DNA of 64,000 nucleotides. Origin: G963677085 sp963677085. Its GTDB lineage: Bacteria; Planctomycetota; Planctomycetia; Pirellulales; Thermoguttaceae. The stretch spans positions 5,270,001-5,334,000 of the forward strand of contig CAXXFH010000004.1 of the NCBI GenBank assembly GCA_963677085.2, given 5' to 3'. A program made the position numbers and the translations under genes. Below the pieces are notes generated by a model that ran no database searches, was not told the DNA's origin, and saw only the letters and a list, made by a program, of their open reading frames with translations. Below are positions 16,242-24,389 of the stretch, one piece after another (the stretch's first letter is position 1; each line of letters starts with the position of its first letter).

Positions 16242-17225
16242 CTACTCGGAGAAACCGCCGAGCGGCAAACCGTCGTTGCGGATGCCCAGGCTGCGGTAGA
16301 GGTTGATGTCGATCGTTTCGGTTACGAAGTGCACCGAGCCGTCGGCCATGCAGAAATTGCATCCGCCCTGGTGATAGCTGCCGAAGGTCGAGGCGGCTAC
16401 GTTACCGCTGAAGAACTCGCTCGGATTGTAAAGCGACCAATCGGCCGAGTTGATCGCTTCCATCGTGGCGCAGAGCCCCTGCGGAAAGGCATAGCTGCCC
16501 TCTGGATAGACTCGCAATGCACTATCCCAACTGGCGTAGGCAGTTCCGCTACCACTGCTGTTGGGCATGGGGCAGTACTTAGTCTCGCCGATGAGGAAGA
16601 CGTTCGACGTGCCGTCGCGGACCTGGGCGATCTTCACTTCGGAGTTGTTGTGAAAAATACCGTTGTGGAAGAAAGGCCGCATAGGGGCCGAGGACGCAAC
16701 GCATAGCGGCGTCGTCCCTCCGCCCTGGCAACCGAAGTAGTTCGTCGCGCAACTGTCGCCGCCAGAAGTTGGATCAGACGGGCATTGGAATTGAGCATTG
16801 GGGCGAAACTGCACGTCATGATTCGGCGTCGAAGTCCAATGCATGGAGGAGAAGGGCTCACTGAAGTCGTACTGCTCGTACTGGGCGGTGCCTTCCAGGT
16901 AGGGCAGAATCATGACCGTCCACGGAGCGCCTCCTTCGGTCGACTCACTACCTTTCAGCAGACATTCCGTTCGCGGGCGTTTTGTAATACCGCCCGGCGG
17001 AAACACGCCGTGTGCCGTGTGGTAATTGTGCAGTGCCAGGCCGAGTTGCCTGAGTTGGTTCGAACACTGCATCCGCCGAGCCGCTTCGCGTGCCGATTGA
17101 ACCGCGGGCAACAACAGGCCGATCAGAATTCCAATAATCGCGATCACCACCAGCAGTTCGACAAGCGTAAAACCGCGTAGGGACCGGCGAAAGGAGAACG
17201 TTTTCGGTAGGCTATGCTTCAGCAT
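16242..17225 (-). CDS. DUF1559 pseudopilin-like protein, module 1
   Basis: A 327-residue protein with the type II pseudopilin leader GFTLVELLVVIAIIGILIG, the SAREAARRMQCSNQLRQL segment and the DUF1559 body ending with CNFCMADGSVHFVTETID and RNDGLPLGG. DUF1559 proteins are greatly expanded in planctomycetes; the prepilin leader implies processing and assembly or export, but the role is not established. The canonical start position, where its paralogues have ATG six or seven codons before GFTL, reads TTT. The only in-frame ATG nearby (17225) lies inside the dispersed hairpin 17207-17228. Close relative: the protein at 44456. It is the last gene of module 1. Confidence 0.85.
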   Translation of the reverse strand: MLKHSLPKTFSFRRSLRGFTLVELLVVIAIIGILIGLLLPAVQSAREAARRMQCSNQLRQLGLALHNYHTAHGVFPPGGITKRPRTECLLKGSESTEGGAPWTVMILPYLEGTAQYEQYDFSEPFSSMHWTSTPNHDVQFRPNAQFQCPSDPTSGGDSCATNYFGCQGGGTTPLCVASSAPMRPFFHNGIFHNNSEVKIAQVRDGTSNVFLIGETKYCPMPNSSGSGTAYASWDSALRVYPEGSYAFPQGLCATMEAINSADWSLYNPSEFFSGNVAASTFGSYHQGGCNFCMADGSVHFVTETIDINLYRSLGIRNDGLPLGGFSE

Positions 17226-17228
17226 GGC
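17207..17228. repeat. Hairpin repeat GTAGGCTATGCTTCAGC-ATGGC (DUF1559-associated), copy 1
   Basis: A 22-bp element with the inner palindrome ATGCT-TC-AGCAT. Copies at 23192, 29578 and 45516 lie just before the three other DUF1559 genes in the same orientation; a further pair frames 30483-30654. Here the element has become part of the gene: on the minus strand it supplies the ATG and the first codons (MLKHSL). Confidence 0.75.
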
Positions 17229-17404
17229 TCGGTTCTCAGGTTTTCCAAACTGCACTGTTACTCGTTCCGAAACTCCTGCTTCGGAACGCATTTCGGCGAA
17301 GCTCCGCTTCGCAAGCGTCACGCCGTCGCGTCGGTTTCGGTTATGTGTGGTGCAGCCATGTCTGACGTAATCACGAAAACGGCTACAGGACGTCTCTTCT
17401 CCGT

Positions 17405-17462
17405 TCCTCGAAGCAGAGCTTCTGGGAATTGGGTTCGCAAGCCGGAGCTTGGGAACCAGGAA
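17405..17462. repeat. 3'-end repeat (AAGCAGAGCTTCTGGGAA ... GCCGGAGCTTGGGAACCAG), copy 1
   Basis: The element begins 5 bp after the stop of the PEP-CTERM gene at 17467. Related copies lie at 21758-21808, 23410-23439 and 27977-28006, again just downstream of minus-strand genes. Preceding bases (about 17345-17405) are also similar to those before the copies at 21758 and 27977, so the whole repeat may be over 100 bp. It contains AAGCAGAGCTT and GCCGGAGCTTGG hairpin parts and may terminate transcription. Confidence 0.65.
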
Positions 17463-17466
17463 GAGT

Positions 17467-18237
17467 TTATTGGTGTATTTCGTTTTTTGGGCAACTGCGT
17501 ACCGACCAAAACGCCAGCCCGGCGGCGGCCAACAAGCACATCGCCCAGGTAGTCGGTTCCGGGACTGCTACCGTTGCATTAAGTACTACGTTGTCAAAAC
17601 GATCGATCGATCCCGCGGTGTTGGCATCGTCAAGGAACGAAAACCGAAAAGTAACGGACGTCAGGCCTTGGAACTTGGCGTCGGTCAAGTCGATCGACAC
17701 GCCCGGATTCGTCATCTCAGGACTGCCACCCACACCGGCGATCGTCGAGGAGGCTTGGCCGACAACAGGATTGGAGGAACCGAAACCGTCGACGCTCGAC
17801 TGGACAAATATCGTATTATTGAAACCGCTATCGAGGGCGGCGCTTCCGCCCAAGTCGAATACGAGCGATTCCAGGTTCAAGACGTTACCGCTAGTCGCGG
17901 TGACGGTGAAGCTGAAGTAATCGTCGTCGTCCAGGGCATCGGTTTCCGTCGACCCCGTGGCGTCCGTTCGGAGGTACGCCATATGGGAACTGGAAGAGAT
18001 GCCCGCATCGGCTTCCGGACTACCTTCGTTGGTTGTGTTGTGGGTGGTAAACGCCAGGGCATCGCTGTCGGCATTGACATCCGTCGAGGCCGACGAACCG
18101 CTGGAAAACGCGTACTGGGCGATAATCTCGCCATGCGCCAGTGATGGTGTTGTCACCGCAAACAACGCCATCCAGGCAGCAACCAGGCATACAGTTCCAG
18201 CGGCCAAGGTTTTCGTTGGCAACATGTTACGGATCAT
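17467..18237 (-). CDS. PEP-CTERM sorted secreted protein, module 1 second cargo
   Basis: A 256-residue exported protein from ATG 18237 (MIRNMLPTKTLAAG; AGGGAG about 10 nt upstream). The signal peptide ends near SLAHG. The body contains LNLESLVFDLGGSAALDSGF and SVTFRFSFLDDAN, a pattern of secreted beta-sandwich proteins. The sorting signal is PEPTTWAMCLLAAAGLAF, but the tail is SVRSCPKNEIHQ instead of a clean arginine cluster. The DNA coding for PEPTTWAMCLLAAAG is almost identical to that of the neighbour at 18351, so the sorting segments have been copied or converted. Confidence 0.82.
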   Translation of the reverse strand: MIRNMLPTKTLAAGTVCLVAAWMALFAVTTPSLAHGEIIAQYAFSSGSSASTDVNADSDALAFTTHNTTNEGSPEADAGISSSSHMAYLRTDATGSTETDALDDDDYFSFTVTATSGNVLNLESLVFDLGGSAALDSGFNNTIFVQSSVDGFGSSNPVVGQASSTIAGVGGSPEMTNPGVSIDLTDAKFQGLTSVTFRFSFLDDANTAGSIDRFDNVVLNATVAVPEPTTWAMCLLAAAGLAFWSVRSCPKNEIHQ

Positions 18238-18350
18238 GGTGGGGTTCTCCCTTGGTTCCCATGTGGCCGACGCCGATAAACACAACGTCGGCTAGGTGAT
18301 TTGATTGTGCAACGCCTCAAAACGCGGCTAAGGTTGTCATGGTAACGAGT

Positions 18351-19064
18351 TCAACGCCGTCCTCGGTACAGCAGGATTCCCGCGGCGGCCAGCAGACACA
18401 TCGCCCAGGTAGCCGGTTCGGGGACTGCTTCCGTGAAGAACTGGATTTCGCTGACCCCGACGTAGTTGGCGTTATTAACATCGGAATCGCCCGTGCCGTA
18501 GTGATCGATGATGTCGAAGGCCACCCATCGGGCTGTTGTGCTGCCCAGTTCAACCTGTTGCGAGAAATCGATCCCGTTTTGACCCGGTGCCATGTTGAAT
18601 ACCTGATCGTCCAACAACAGCGTCCATTCGGTGGTATTCGTGAAATCGAAGCCTGGTGTCTCGACCAGCGAGACATAGACATCGGCCGTCTTCAGGCCGC
18701 GCTGTGGTCTGGCGAGATCTCCCTGGTAGTTCCAGAACAGCAAGTGGCCCAAGGTGTATTGGGCTCCCAGGTTGACAGCCAGATAGCCGGTGGTCTCGCC
18801 ATAGGCCGAAAGCCAGACATCGTTTGCCCCATTAACGCCCGTGGTATAAGTCCCGTCGGCGGAAAGTCCCGAACCGTCGACAGCCCGGGGTGGGTAGCGA
18901 CCGCTGGAACCGATCTCACTGTCGGCCACAGCCGTCACTGTGCCGTCGTAGCCGTTGGCCCCATCGTTGCCGATGGCTCCTGGAATCATTTCTCCCAAAG
19001 CCACGCCGGGGAGAAAAACGAACAAACACCCCAGGATAACGATGAAGCGATTCCGCGTGTCCAT
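18351..19064 (-). CDS. PEP-CTERM sorted protein, NDGANG/discoidin-like family, module 1 first cargo
   Basis: A 237-residue exported protein. The signal peptide ends VALG; the mature start EMIPGAIGNDGANGYDGTV is shared with the proteins at 48134 and 48887 in module 4. The body pattern (AVNLGAQYTLGHLLFWNYQG, RGLKTADVYVS, ARWVAFDIIDHYG, VGVSEIQFF) is that of a discoidin/F5-8C-type galactose-binding sandwich, which commonly binds glycans. PEPATWAMCLLAAAG and RGRR end it. It is directly downstream of the sigma/FecR pair, 213 bp from the FecR stop. Confidence 0.85.
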   Translation of the reverse strand: MDTRNRFIVILGCLFVFLPGVALGEMIPGAIGNDGANGYDGTVTAVADSEIGSSGRYPPRAVDGSGLSADGTYTTGVNGANDVWLSAYGETTGYLAVNLGAQYTLGHLLFWNYQGDLARPQRGLKTADVYVSLVETPGFDFTNTTEWTLLLDDQVFNMAPGQNGIDFSQQVELGSTTARWVAFDIIDHYGTGDSDVNNANYVGVSEIQFFTEAVPEPATWAMCLLAAAGILLYRGRR

Positions 19065-19277
19065 TGCTGATGCCTTTCCTGTTAGGAGGTTAGAAGTAGC
19101 GTCTAAGCCCCTTTATCGTTTGGAACGTGTACATGCTTGTCGAAACGGTTGGCCATGCCCTTGTGCCGAAGCATGGGAGGACCGACATCGACGATGTTGT
19201 TCAAATCTTCCGGATGGTTTCCGCATGCCTACGCGAGCGGAGGTACGGCACCCAAGTATTCAGGTGTCGACCAACCG

Positions 19278-20891
19278 CTAGGGCGTCTCTTCTGCTCCCA
19301 AAACAACGTTGTCCAAGCCAACGATATCTTCTCCAAAATAAAATTCTCCCGGTACGACGACGCGCCGAAGGTCTTTTAGCACAGCCTTCAAGTCGTCTTG
19401 TCGGGCGGGCGGTGCGCCGGACAGATCCAAGCGAACCCATCGCTGGTCGTTGCGAAGTGGCACGACGCGGTGTGTCCACGTGTCGTCGGTCGGCGGCGGT
19501 TGCACCGGGAAACCCAACACCATGTCAGCCCCGTGAAGTTCGCAATATCGGACCTTGGGTTCCCGCTCACCGTTGCGCACCCGCAAGTCGAAGGCCAAGG
19601 CCTTGCCGTAGGCCTTCTCGTGATTACCCCAGAACGGCGAGGGCGCGATGAACGAAAAGTAGATCTGCTCACTTTTCAAGCGACCCCTTTTGCGTTTCCA
19701 CTCGTCGTAGGTTTCCAGGTAGCTGTCTTGTCCGGGGACATCCGATTTCAGGTAGGCCGGAGAGTGGCCGTCCATGGTGACCGACCAACCTTCGGTGCTT
19801 TTGTCGAATTGACTCGCCGCATAGCCCCCGCCGGGGCCGCCGGGCAATTGGCGTCGAAACGCCGCTCGATCGGCACCCGTCGTTTGGGTGGCGTACGTGG
19901 TGCCGTTGGAAACCAGTTCCACGGCCTGCCCTGCCGTAATGGTCATTTCCGACAGTCCCTCGACCACGGGCTTAACTTGCACCGTGCCCTCGAATACGTG
20001 AACGGACGTTGGGCCACCGAGGTCGACACCCACGCCAAACGCCGTACCTTGGTCAATCGCATCGGCCCAGGGCGTATGCACCGTAAACCCGACGGCACGC
20101 GGCGGGGCCTCGGCCGCGACACGTCCCGATTCAATACGAATGGCGTCGGCCGAGATCACGCGAAATACCACGGGACCTTCGAGCACGCATCGGGCCTGAT
20201 GGCCGAAGACCAACTTCACCAGCCCGCTGGCCAACTCGAATCGTTTGCCCAACGGAGCCACCTTGCCGGCTTCGAGCACGGGGCTCCCCTTAGCCCATTC
20301 GCATTCGGCCGTGCCTGCCACGAGGGCGGCGATCAAGGGTGCCGCCGCCGACGGGGAATCTTCTTTCTCGGCAACGCCGCGGAAACTGGTCGGCAAGTGC
20401 ACGATTGCCATCACGCACAAGCCCACCACCACGGCACATGCCGCGACCGTCAACGAAACATAAAGCGGACGTCGCGCTGTGCCGGCCACGTTTTCGCGAA
20501 CGGTCGAACTGAGTAGACCGCTCGGCTCTTCGGAAGAGTCAACGGCCGCTTCGGGACTTATCGCAAGATCAACCGGTCCGGCAAGTATGGGGTCTTTTTC
20601 CTGCGGCTGGTCTGCTTGTAGTTCGTCGGCCGCCTCGTCGGCGTCGGGCACGACAATCGGCTCACGTTGTTGGGTGGCGGAACCCTCAGAGGCGGCGGAT
20701 TTCGCAATGCATGCCGTGTCCCACGACAACGTGCCGTGCAGGTCCATGTAGGTCAGGTAAAACTGCCTCGCTTGAGGATCGTCGGCGAGCAATTCATTCA
20801 GTCGGACCTTCTCCGCGTCGGTGGTTGTGCCTTCGCACACGTTTTCCAACAGTTCGAGTAGGTCGGCCGGAATGTCGAAAGAGCCCGTCAT
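19278..20891 (-). CDS. FecR-domain membrane anti-sigma/sensor with laminin-B-like C-terminal domain, module 1
   Basis: A 537-residue protein starting at ATG 20891 with AAGGAG upstream; the start overlaps the sigma gene stop by 4 nt (ATGA). Residues about 1-60 form a cytosolic helical region (DIPADLLELLENVCEGTTTD) probably contacting the sigma factor. A membrane segment (PLYVSLTVAACAVVVGLCVMAI) follows near 155-180. The FecR-type domain spans about 200-330 (CVLEGPVVFRVISADAIRIESG, DQGTAFGVGV, SVHVFEGTVQVKP). From about 350 the periplasmic part matches a laminin-B/domain-IV module: FIAPSPFWGNHEKAYGKALA, VRYCELHGADMVLGFPV, VVPGEFYFGEDIVGLDNV. Its closest relative here is the protein at 49647. 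Confidence 0.85.
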   Translation of the reverse strand: MTGSFDIPADLLELLENVCEGTTTDAEKVRLNELLADDPQARQFYLTYMDLHGTLSWDTACIAKSAASEGSATQQREPIVVPDADEAADELQADQPQEKDPILAGPVDLAISPEAAVDSSEEPSGLLSSTVRENVAGTARRPLYVSLTVAACAVVVGLCVMAIVHLPTSFRGVAEKEDSPSAAAPLIAALVAGTAECEWAKGSPVLEAGKVAPLGKRFELASGLVKLVFGHQARCVLEGPVVFRVISADAIRIESGRVAAEAPPRAVGFTVHTPWADAIDQGTAFGVGVDLGGPTSVHVFEGTVQVKPVVEGLSEMTITAGQAVELVSNGTTYATQTTGADRAAFRRQLPGGPGGGYAASQFDKSTEGWSVTMDGHSPAYLKSDVPGQDSYLETYDEWKRKRGRLKSEQIYFSFIAPSPFWGNHEKAYGKALAFDLRVRNGEREPKVRYCELHGADMVLGFPVQPPPTDDTWTHRVVPLRNDQRWVRLDLSGAPPARQDDLKAVLKDLRRVVVPGEFYFGEDIVGLDNVVLGAEETP

Positions 20892-21490
20892 CGGAGGTCT
20901 CCTTCTGCGCTCTCGAGCGCCAACCGGCGGTTGACGCATTCGTATAACGACCGGCGAATGCGTCCGAGCGACTTGTAGACCGAGTTGGCAGGTCGACCGA
21001 GGACGGCCGCCAGCGATTTGCCCGAGGCCCCCGGGGCATAGCGCTGTTGGATGAGATGGCGGTCGTTGGTTCTCAGCTTGGTCAGGCACCAATTCAAGGC
21101 CTGACGCCGCCGATCGAGGGTGTCGTTCAACTCGACGGCCTCCTCGGCCAGCTTCTCGATCACGTGCGTATCAAGCAACGTGGAGCGATTCGACAGCCGC
21201 TCGCGATACTTGAGCACTTCGTAGTAGGCAACCTGGGCTGCCCAGGCGTAGAAATTGGTGCCGCGCTGCCACTGGTCGAATTTTCGCCAGAGGATGAGGT
21301 TGGTCTCTTGCAGGAGATCTTCCGCGTCGACCGGGTCGCAGATCAGGGCAAGAATGAAGAGATACAGTCGGCGCTGATGCCGAGCGTAGAGGGTCATAAA
21401 CTCCTCTTCCGGTGCAGCATCCGCCGAGTTGGGTAAACGTTCGGGATTCAAGATATGCCCCTTTGGGGGAGTGTCGGTGTGTGCGTCCAC
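20888..21490 (-). CDS. ECF-type RNA polymerase sigma factor, module 1
   Basis: Up to 200 residues. Region 2 is LYLFILALICDPVDAEDLLQETNLILWRKFDQW and region 4 is LIQQRYAPGASGKSLAAVLGRPANSVYKSLGRIRRSL, close to the factors at 26927 and 51170. The start is uncertain: GTG at 21490 gives the full length, while TTG at 21451 has AAAGGGG a few bases upstream; the ATG at 21397 would cut into sequence conserved with the paralogue, so it is less likely. Its stop overlaps the FecR start. It probably directs transcription of the module and is held inactive by the FecR partner. Confidence 0.85.
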   Translation of the reverse strand: MDAHTDTPPKGHILNPERLPNSADAAPEEEFMTLYARHQRRLYLFILALICDPVDAEDLLQETNLILWRKFDQWQRGTNFYAWAAQVAYYEVLKYRERLSNRSTLLDTHVIEKLAEEAVELNDTLDRRRQALNWCLTKLRTNDRHLIQQRYAPGASGKSLAAVLGRPANSVYKSLGRIRRSLYECVNRRLALESAEGDLR

Positions 21491-21834
21491 ACCGACATCG
21501 CATAAAACATACTCCTACTACCATCTATAACCCGGCCGGTTTTCGGAGTGTGTGTCGAAAAACACGAAAGAAGCGGCGCTTTTCGAAAAAAAGCCGACTT
21601 CGCGTCGGAATTACCGGACAAGAATCGCGGGAAGGCTGTGGCTGTGGCGTTGCAAGTCGTTGTGAGCAAAGAGATTTTGGCGATGAGCTGTCGGTTTCAG
21701 CCAGACCTGACGTAGGCACGGAAACGGCCAAGGGGCGTCTGCTCGCCGTTTTTTTTTGAAGCAGAGCTTCTGGGAAGTGGATGCCCAAGCCGGAGCTTGG
21801 GAACCAGTAAAACGACGAAAGATGAGGTTGGCGT
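21491..21834. other. Intergenic region between modules 1 and 2
   Basis: This 344-bp gap separates the sigma gene of module 1 from the last gene (lipoprotein) of module 2. It holds the promoter region of the sigma gene next to 21491 and, toward 21834, the 3'-end repeat. No gene is visible. Confidence 0.45.
21758..21808. repeat. 3'-end repeat, copy 2
   Basis: GAAGCAGAGCTTCTGGGAA and CCCAAGCCGGAGCTTGGGAA, with the 7-bp hairpin CCCAAGC-CGGA-GCTTGGG. It lies 26 bp after the stop of the lipoprotein gene 21835. About 50 bp before it (21695-21755) also match the region before copies 1 and 3, including CGTCT and CCGTT blocks. Confidence 0.65.
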
Positions 21835-22254
21835 TCAGCGAGGCACGTCGAAGTCCATTTGCGACGCTTCCGCGGGCAGGGTCACTTCGAGTTCGTACGG
21901 CGGAAACAGCGGGCTGCCCTGCGAGGACGTTCCTTCTCCGGGAATTTCGATCGGCCGACCACCGTAGCCGTGGACGCGAACGCGATACGCTCCGCCGACA
22001 ACGCCCTTGCCCGGTTGGGTTTGGTAACGGCCGTCGCGGATCGTTGCCACGCTGGCTGGGCCTGAGTTTCCGGCTTGGGCGTCGGGAGTGAAAATGATTT
22101 GCCCAACAGGCACTGGCTGGTTGCCATGCGTGACTTGCCCTTGGATATCGTAGCGGGGCAACTCGTCTCGATCCGACGAACATCCAGTCGACATACTGGC
22201 GGCCGGTACGGCAACGAGCAGAATCGTCGCCATGTTGAGTAGCTTGGAGGTCAC
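21835..22254 (-). CDS. Small lipoprotein with carboxypeptidase-regulatory-like fold, module 2
   Basis: A 139-residue protein. I choose the GTG at 22254: it overlaps the stop of the upstream DUF1559 gene (GTGA), AGGAGG lies about 10 nt before it, and it gives a full lipoprotein signal (MTSKLLNMATILLVAVPAA then STGC as lipobox). The mature part (YDIQGQVTHGNQPVPVGQIIFTPD, GGAYRVRVHGYGG) resembles the small beta-sandwich lipoproteins often found after DUF1559 genes in planctomycetes. An ATG at 22233 is the alternative start but would remove part of the signal. Coupled translation with the pseudopilin suggests a shared function. Confidence 0.8.
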   Translation of the reverse strand: MTSKLLNMATILLVAVPAASMSTGCSSDRDELPRYDIQGQVTHGNQPVPVGQIIFTPDAQAGNSGPASVATIRDGRYQTQPGKGVVGGAYRVRVHGYGGRPIEIPGEGTSSQGSPLFPPYELEVTLPAEASQMDFDVPR

Positions 22255-23162
22255 TCTGTCCACCCTCCTACAGGCTTCGAGTCGTTGCGAACGGCCAACT
22301 GCTGGTAGATCGACTGGTCGACCGTTTCGGGCATGAAATGGACCGAACCGTCGGCAAACGCGAACTGGCATCCCCCGGGATGGAAGCTGCCGAAGGTTGC
22401 CGAGGTGTAGTCGTAGCCCGCATCGTCGGCGTCGATGGAATTGATCGGCAGGTAAGCCGCCGCGAGCATGAATGGCAGTGCCCAAGCGGTAGTTTTATGG
22501 CTGCTTGCCCAGGTCATGCCGTTGCCCGTGTAACACGATTCGCCGATCAGGAAAACGTTCGACGTGCCGTCGCGAATCTCGGCAAACCGCGTTGCCGAAT
22601 TGTGGTAGAGAGTTCCGTTGAGGTAGAGAACGCGGTAGGGTTTTTCCGCGCCTCCGCCACAGGCGGGCGTGTCGCCACCGCCCTGCACCCCGCGATAGCT
22701 GGCTCCGCTCGTACCGGCGACGTTCACATCGGAGGGGCACTGCAAGGCAACCAGCGGCTGCTTTGAAATCGTGCTGTTGGGTTCTTCCGGCAAATAAGCG
22801 TTGTCTTGTGCGGAAAAGGGCTTGTCGAAATCGAAGCGATCGTAGATGGTCGTTTGCTCGATAAACGGTAGGATTGCCACCGACCAGGGTGGACCACGGA
22901 AGTCGGTGTTGGGTAAGCACCAGCTTGAGTTGCTGGTTTGGGATTTCAAACCGGAAAGGTGTCCGGCGGGAAAGGTTCCATACGAACTGGCGTAGTTGTG
23001 CACCGCCAACGAGAGTTGCTTCAGGTTGTTGGCGCACTGCATCCGCCTTGCTGCTTCCCGGGCAGATTGCACGGCCGGCAACAGCAGCGCGATGAGTATG
23101 CCGATGATCGCGATGACCACCAGAAGTTCGACAAGGGTAAAAGCGTGACGCCTTGTTCGCAT
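22251..23162 (-). CDS. DUF1559 pseudopilin-like protein, module 2
   Basis: A 303-residue protein, MRTRRHAFTLVELLVVIAII leader, then SAREAARRMQCANNLKQLSLAVHNY, a CPSD motif, EIRDGTSNVFLIGES and the end CQFAFADGSVHFMPETVD...GGWTE. GAGGGAAGGAT precedes ATG. The hairpin 23192-23213 sits 29 nt upstream of the start, the same distance as in module 3. It overlaps the lipoprotein gene by 4 nt. As a type IV-pilin-like preprotein it would be processed by a prepilin peptidase; whether it assembles into a filament is unknown. Confidence 0.88.
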   Translation of the reverse strand: MRTRRHAFTLVELLVVIAIIGILIALLLPAVQSAREAARRMQCANNLKQLSLAVHNYASSYGTFPAGHLSGLKSQTSNSSWCLPNTDFRGPPWSVAILPFIEQTTIYDRFDFDKPFSAQDNAYLPEEPNSTISKQPLVALQCPSDVNVAGTSGASYRGVQGGGDTPACGGGAEKPYRVLYLNGTLYHNSATRFAEIRDGTSNVFLIGESCYTGNGMTWASSHKTTAWALPFMLAAAYLPINSIDADDAGYDYTSATFGSFHPGGCQFAFADGSVHFMPETVDQSIYQQLAVRNDSKPVGGWTE

Positions 23163-23191
23163 ATCCTTCCCTCATGAAGACTCGGAGCATA

Positions 23192-23213
23192 GTAGGCTAT
23201 GCTTCAGCATGGC
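23192..23213. repeat. DUF1559-associated hairpin repeat, copy 2
   Basis: GTAGGCTATGCTTCAGC followed by ATGGC, identical to copy 1. It lies 29 nt before the start codon at 23162 and so is probably in the 5' untranslated region of the pseudopilin mRNA. Confidence 0.75.
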
Positions 23214-23409
23214 ACGGGATGCCGCTTGTCACTCCGCAAGACGTGTAAGAAGGGAAACGGGGAAATTGGAAAACAGGGAAAGAATAACTTACTCAGATGA
23301 ATTGGCAGCCTGCCCTCACTTTCAAAAAACACCATGAAGAGCATGAAGAACACGAAGAGATGAACACGTGGCCTTTTTCATGTTATTCATGATCGCTTTG
23401 TCTGTTTCA

Positions 23410-23439
23410 CTGGTTCCCAAGCCGGAGCTTGGGAACCAG
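23410..23439 (-). terminator. Perfect 13-bp hairpin downstream of a PEP-CTERM gene (3'-end repeat copy 3)
   Basis: CTGGTTCCCAAGC, a CGGA loop and GCTTGGGAACCAG form a perfect 13-bp stem, 21 bp after the stop of the gene at 23461. The sequence is the second half of the repeats at 17405 and 21758. The stem strength and position suggest an RNA terminator or 3' stability element, though no U-tract follows. Confidence 0.6.
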
Positions 23440-23460
23440 GAAACACGAAGACGGCGGCAG

Positions 23461-24300
23461 CTACGCTTGCCGATGCCGTCGACCCAGGGCGATCATGCCG
23501 GCCAGCCCAAGGATCATTAGCACCCACGTCGATGGCTCGGGCACCACGTTGTCGGTCGTGATGGTCATGTTGCCAGGGCCGACAAAGCGCGAAGCCGAGA
23601 GAACCCAGAGGCTGTCCAGCGAGGTGAGCGACGGGGCCGCCGCGTCGAGCAAGTGCATGTTGTCTACGGTCACCGTATTGGCATCGTTCACGTACAACAC
23701 GGCCGAGCCGTCGCCGCCATTGGCCGTGGTGTTGATTTCCAGACGCAGGTTGTAGGCGCCATCTGCCACGATGGTGCCGGCCGTGGTGCGCAGTTCGCCG
23801 CCCGCGCCGTCATAGTTCCAAACGTGATAGGCATCGCTGCCATCGAAGTCGGTTCCGATGCGAAACAAGGTGTTGGAACCAGACGCCAGGCCAACTTCCA
23901 TCCAGTTGCCATTGACGCGAGCGTCGAACTCGAACGTCAGCAGCGTCGTATCCGCGGGCGCACTGTAAGCGAAGTCGGCATCGTTGGGGCGAATGATGAT
24001 GTCACCGCCAGAGACGTCGGCATCATCCGTATTGCGCAGGTAGGTGACCCCAAAAGCAGACTGCGCAACCCAGTCTTCCACACTACTGCCCGTCCAGGCT
24101 GAATCGTTGGCTAGGGCCGAACCGTGGCCGCCGATTTGCGTTGTCACGTCGTAGGTATACGTGATCGGATTGGCGTTGGCGCTTTCGGTTGCGGCCAACG
24201 CGAACACGAACATCGCGATCACCAGCAGTGCGGTACCGCCGGTTTGCCAAGCGGCTTGCAGGTCGACAGAATACCGGATACGCAATGGGTTTTCGGACAT
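23461..24300 (-). CDS. PEP-CTERM sorted protein, YDV-domain family, module 2 second cargo
   Basis: A 279-residue exported protein. The ATG at 24300 (MSENPLRIRYS) is chosen because AAGGAG lies 7 nt before it; the ATG two codons earlier is too close. After the signal (ending ANANP) comes ITYTYDVTTQIGGHGSALAND, then TTLLTFEFDARVNGNWMEVGLASGSNTLFRIGTDF and NNNGGDGSAVLYVN-like and DNMHLLDAAAP blocks. This whole domain, about 220 residues, is shared with the next gene and with the C-terminal half of the FecR protein at 25278. PEPSTWVLMILGLAG and RRHRQA end it. Ligand unknown. Confidence 0.85.
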   Translation of the reverse strand: MSENPLRIRYSVDLQAAWQTGGTALLVIAMFVFALAATESANANPITYTYDVTTQIGGHGSALANDSAWTGSSVEDWVAQSAFGVTYLRNTDDADVSGGDIIIRPNDADFAYSAPADTTLLTFEFDARVNGNWMEVGLASGSNTLFRIGTDFDGSDAYHVWNYDGAGGELRTTAGTIVADGAYNLRLEINTTANGGDGSAVLYVNDANTVTVDNMHLLDAAAPSLTSLDSLWVLSASRFVGPGNMTITTDNVVPEPSTWVLMILGLAGMIALGRRHRQA

Positions 24301-24389
24301 GTTCATACTCCTTGTCTCATTTTCTCGAAGCAAGGCTTCTGTGAGGTGGGTATCTGGGAATTAAAAAAAACACGAGGAGGCGGCTACGC

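Noticed and set aside
19398..20516. Plus-strand frame of 372 codons
   Set aside because: Antisense to the module 1 FecR gene; translation is basic and without motifs, typical of an antisense shadow in high-GC DNA.
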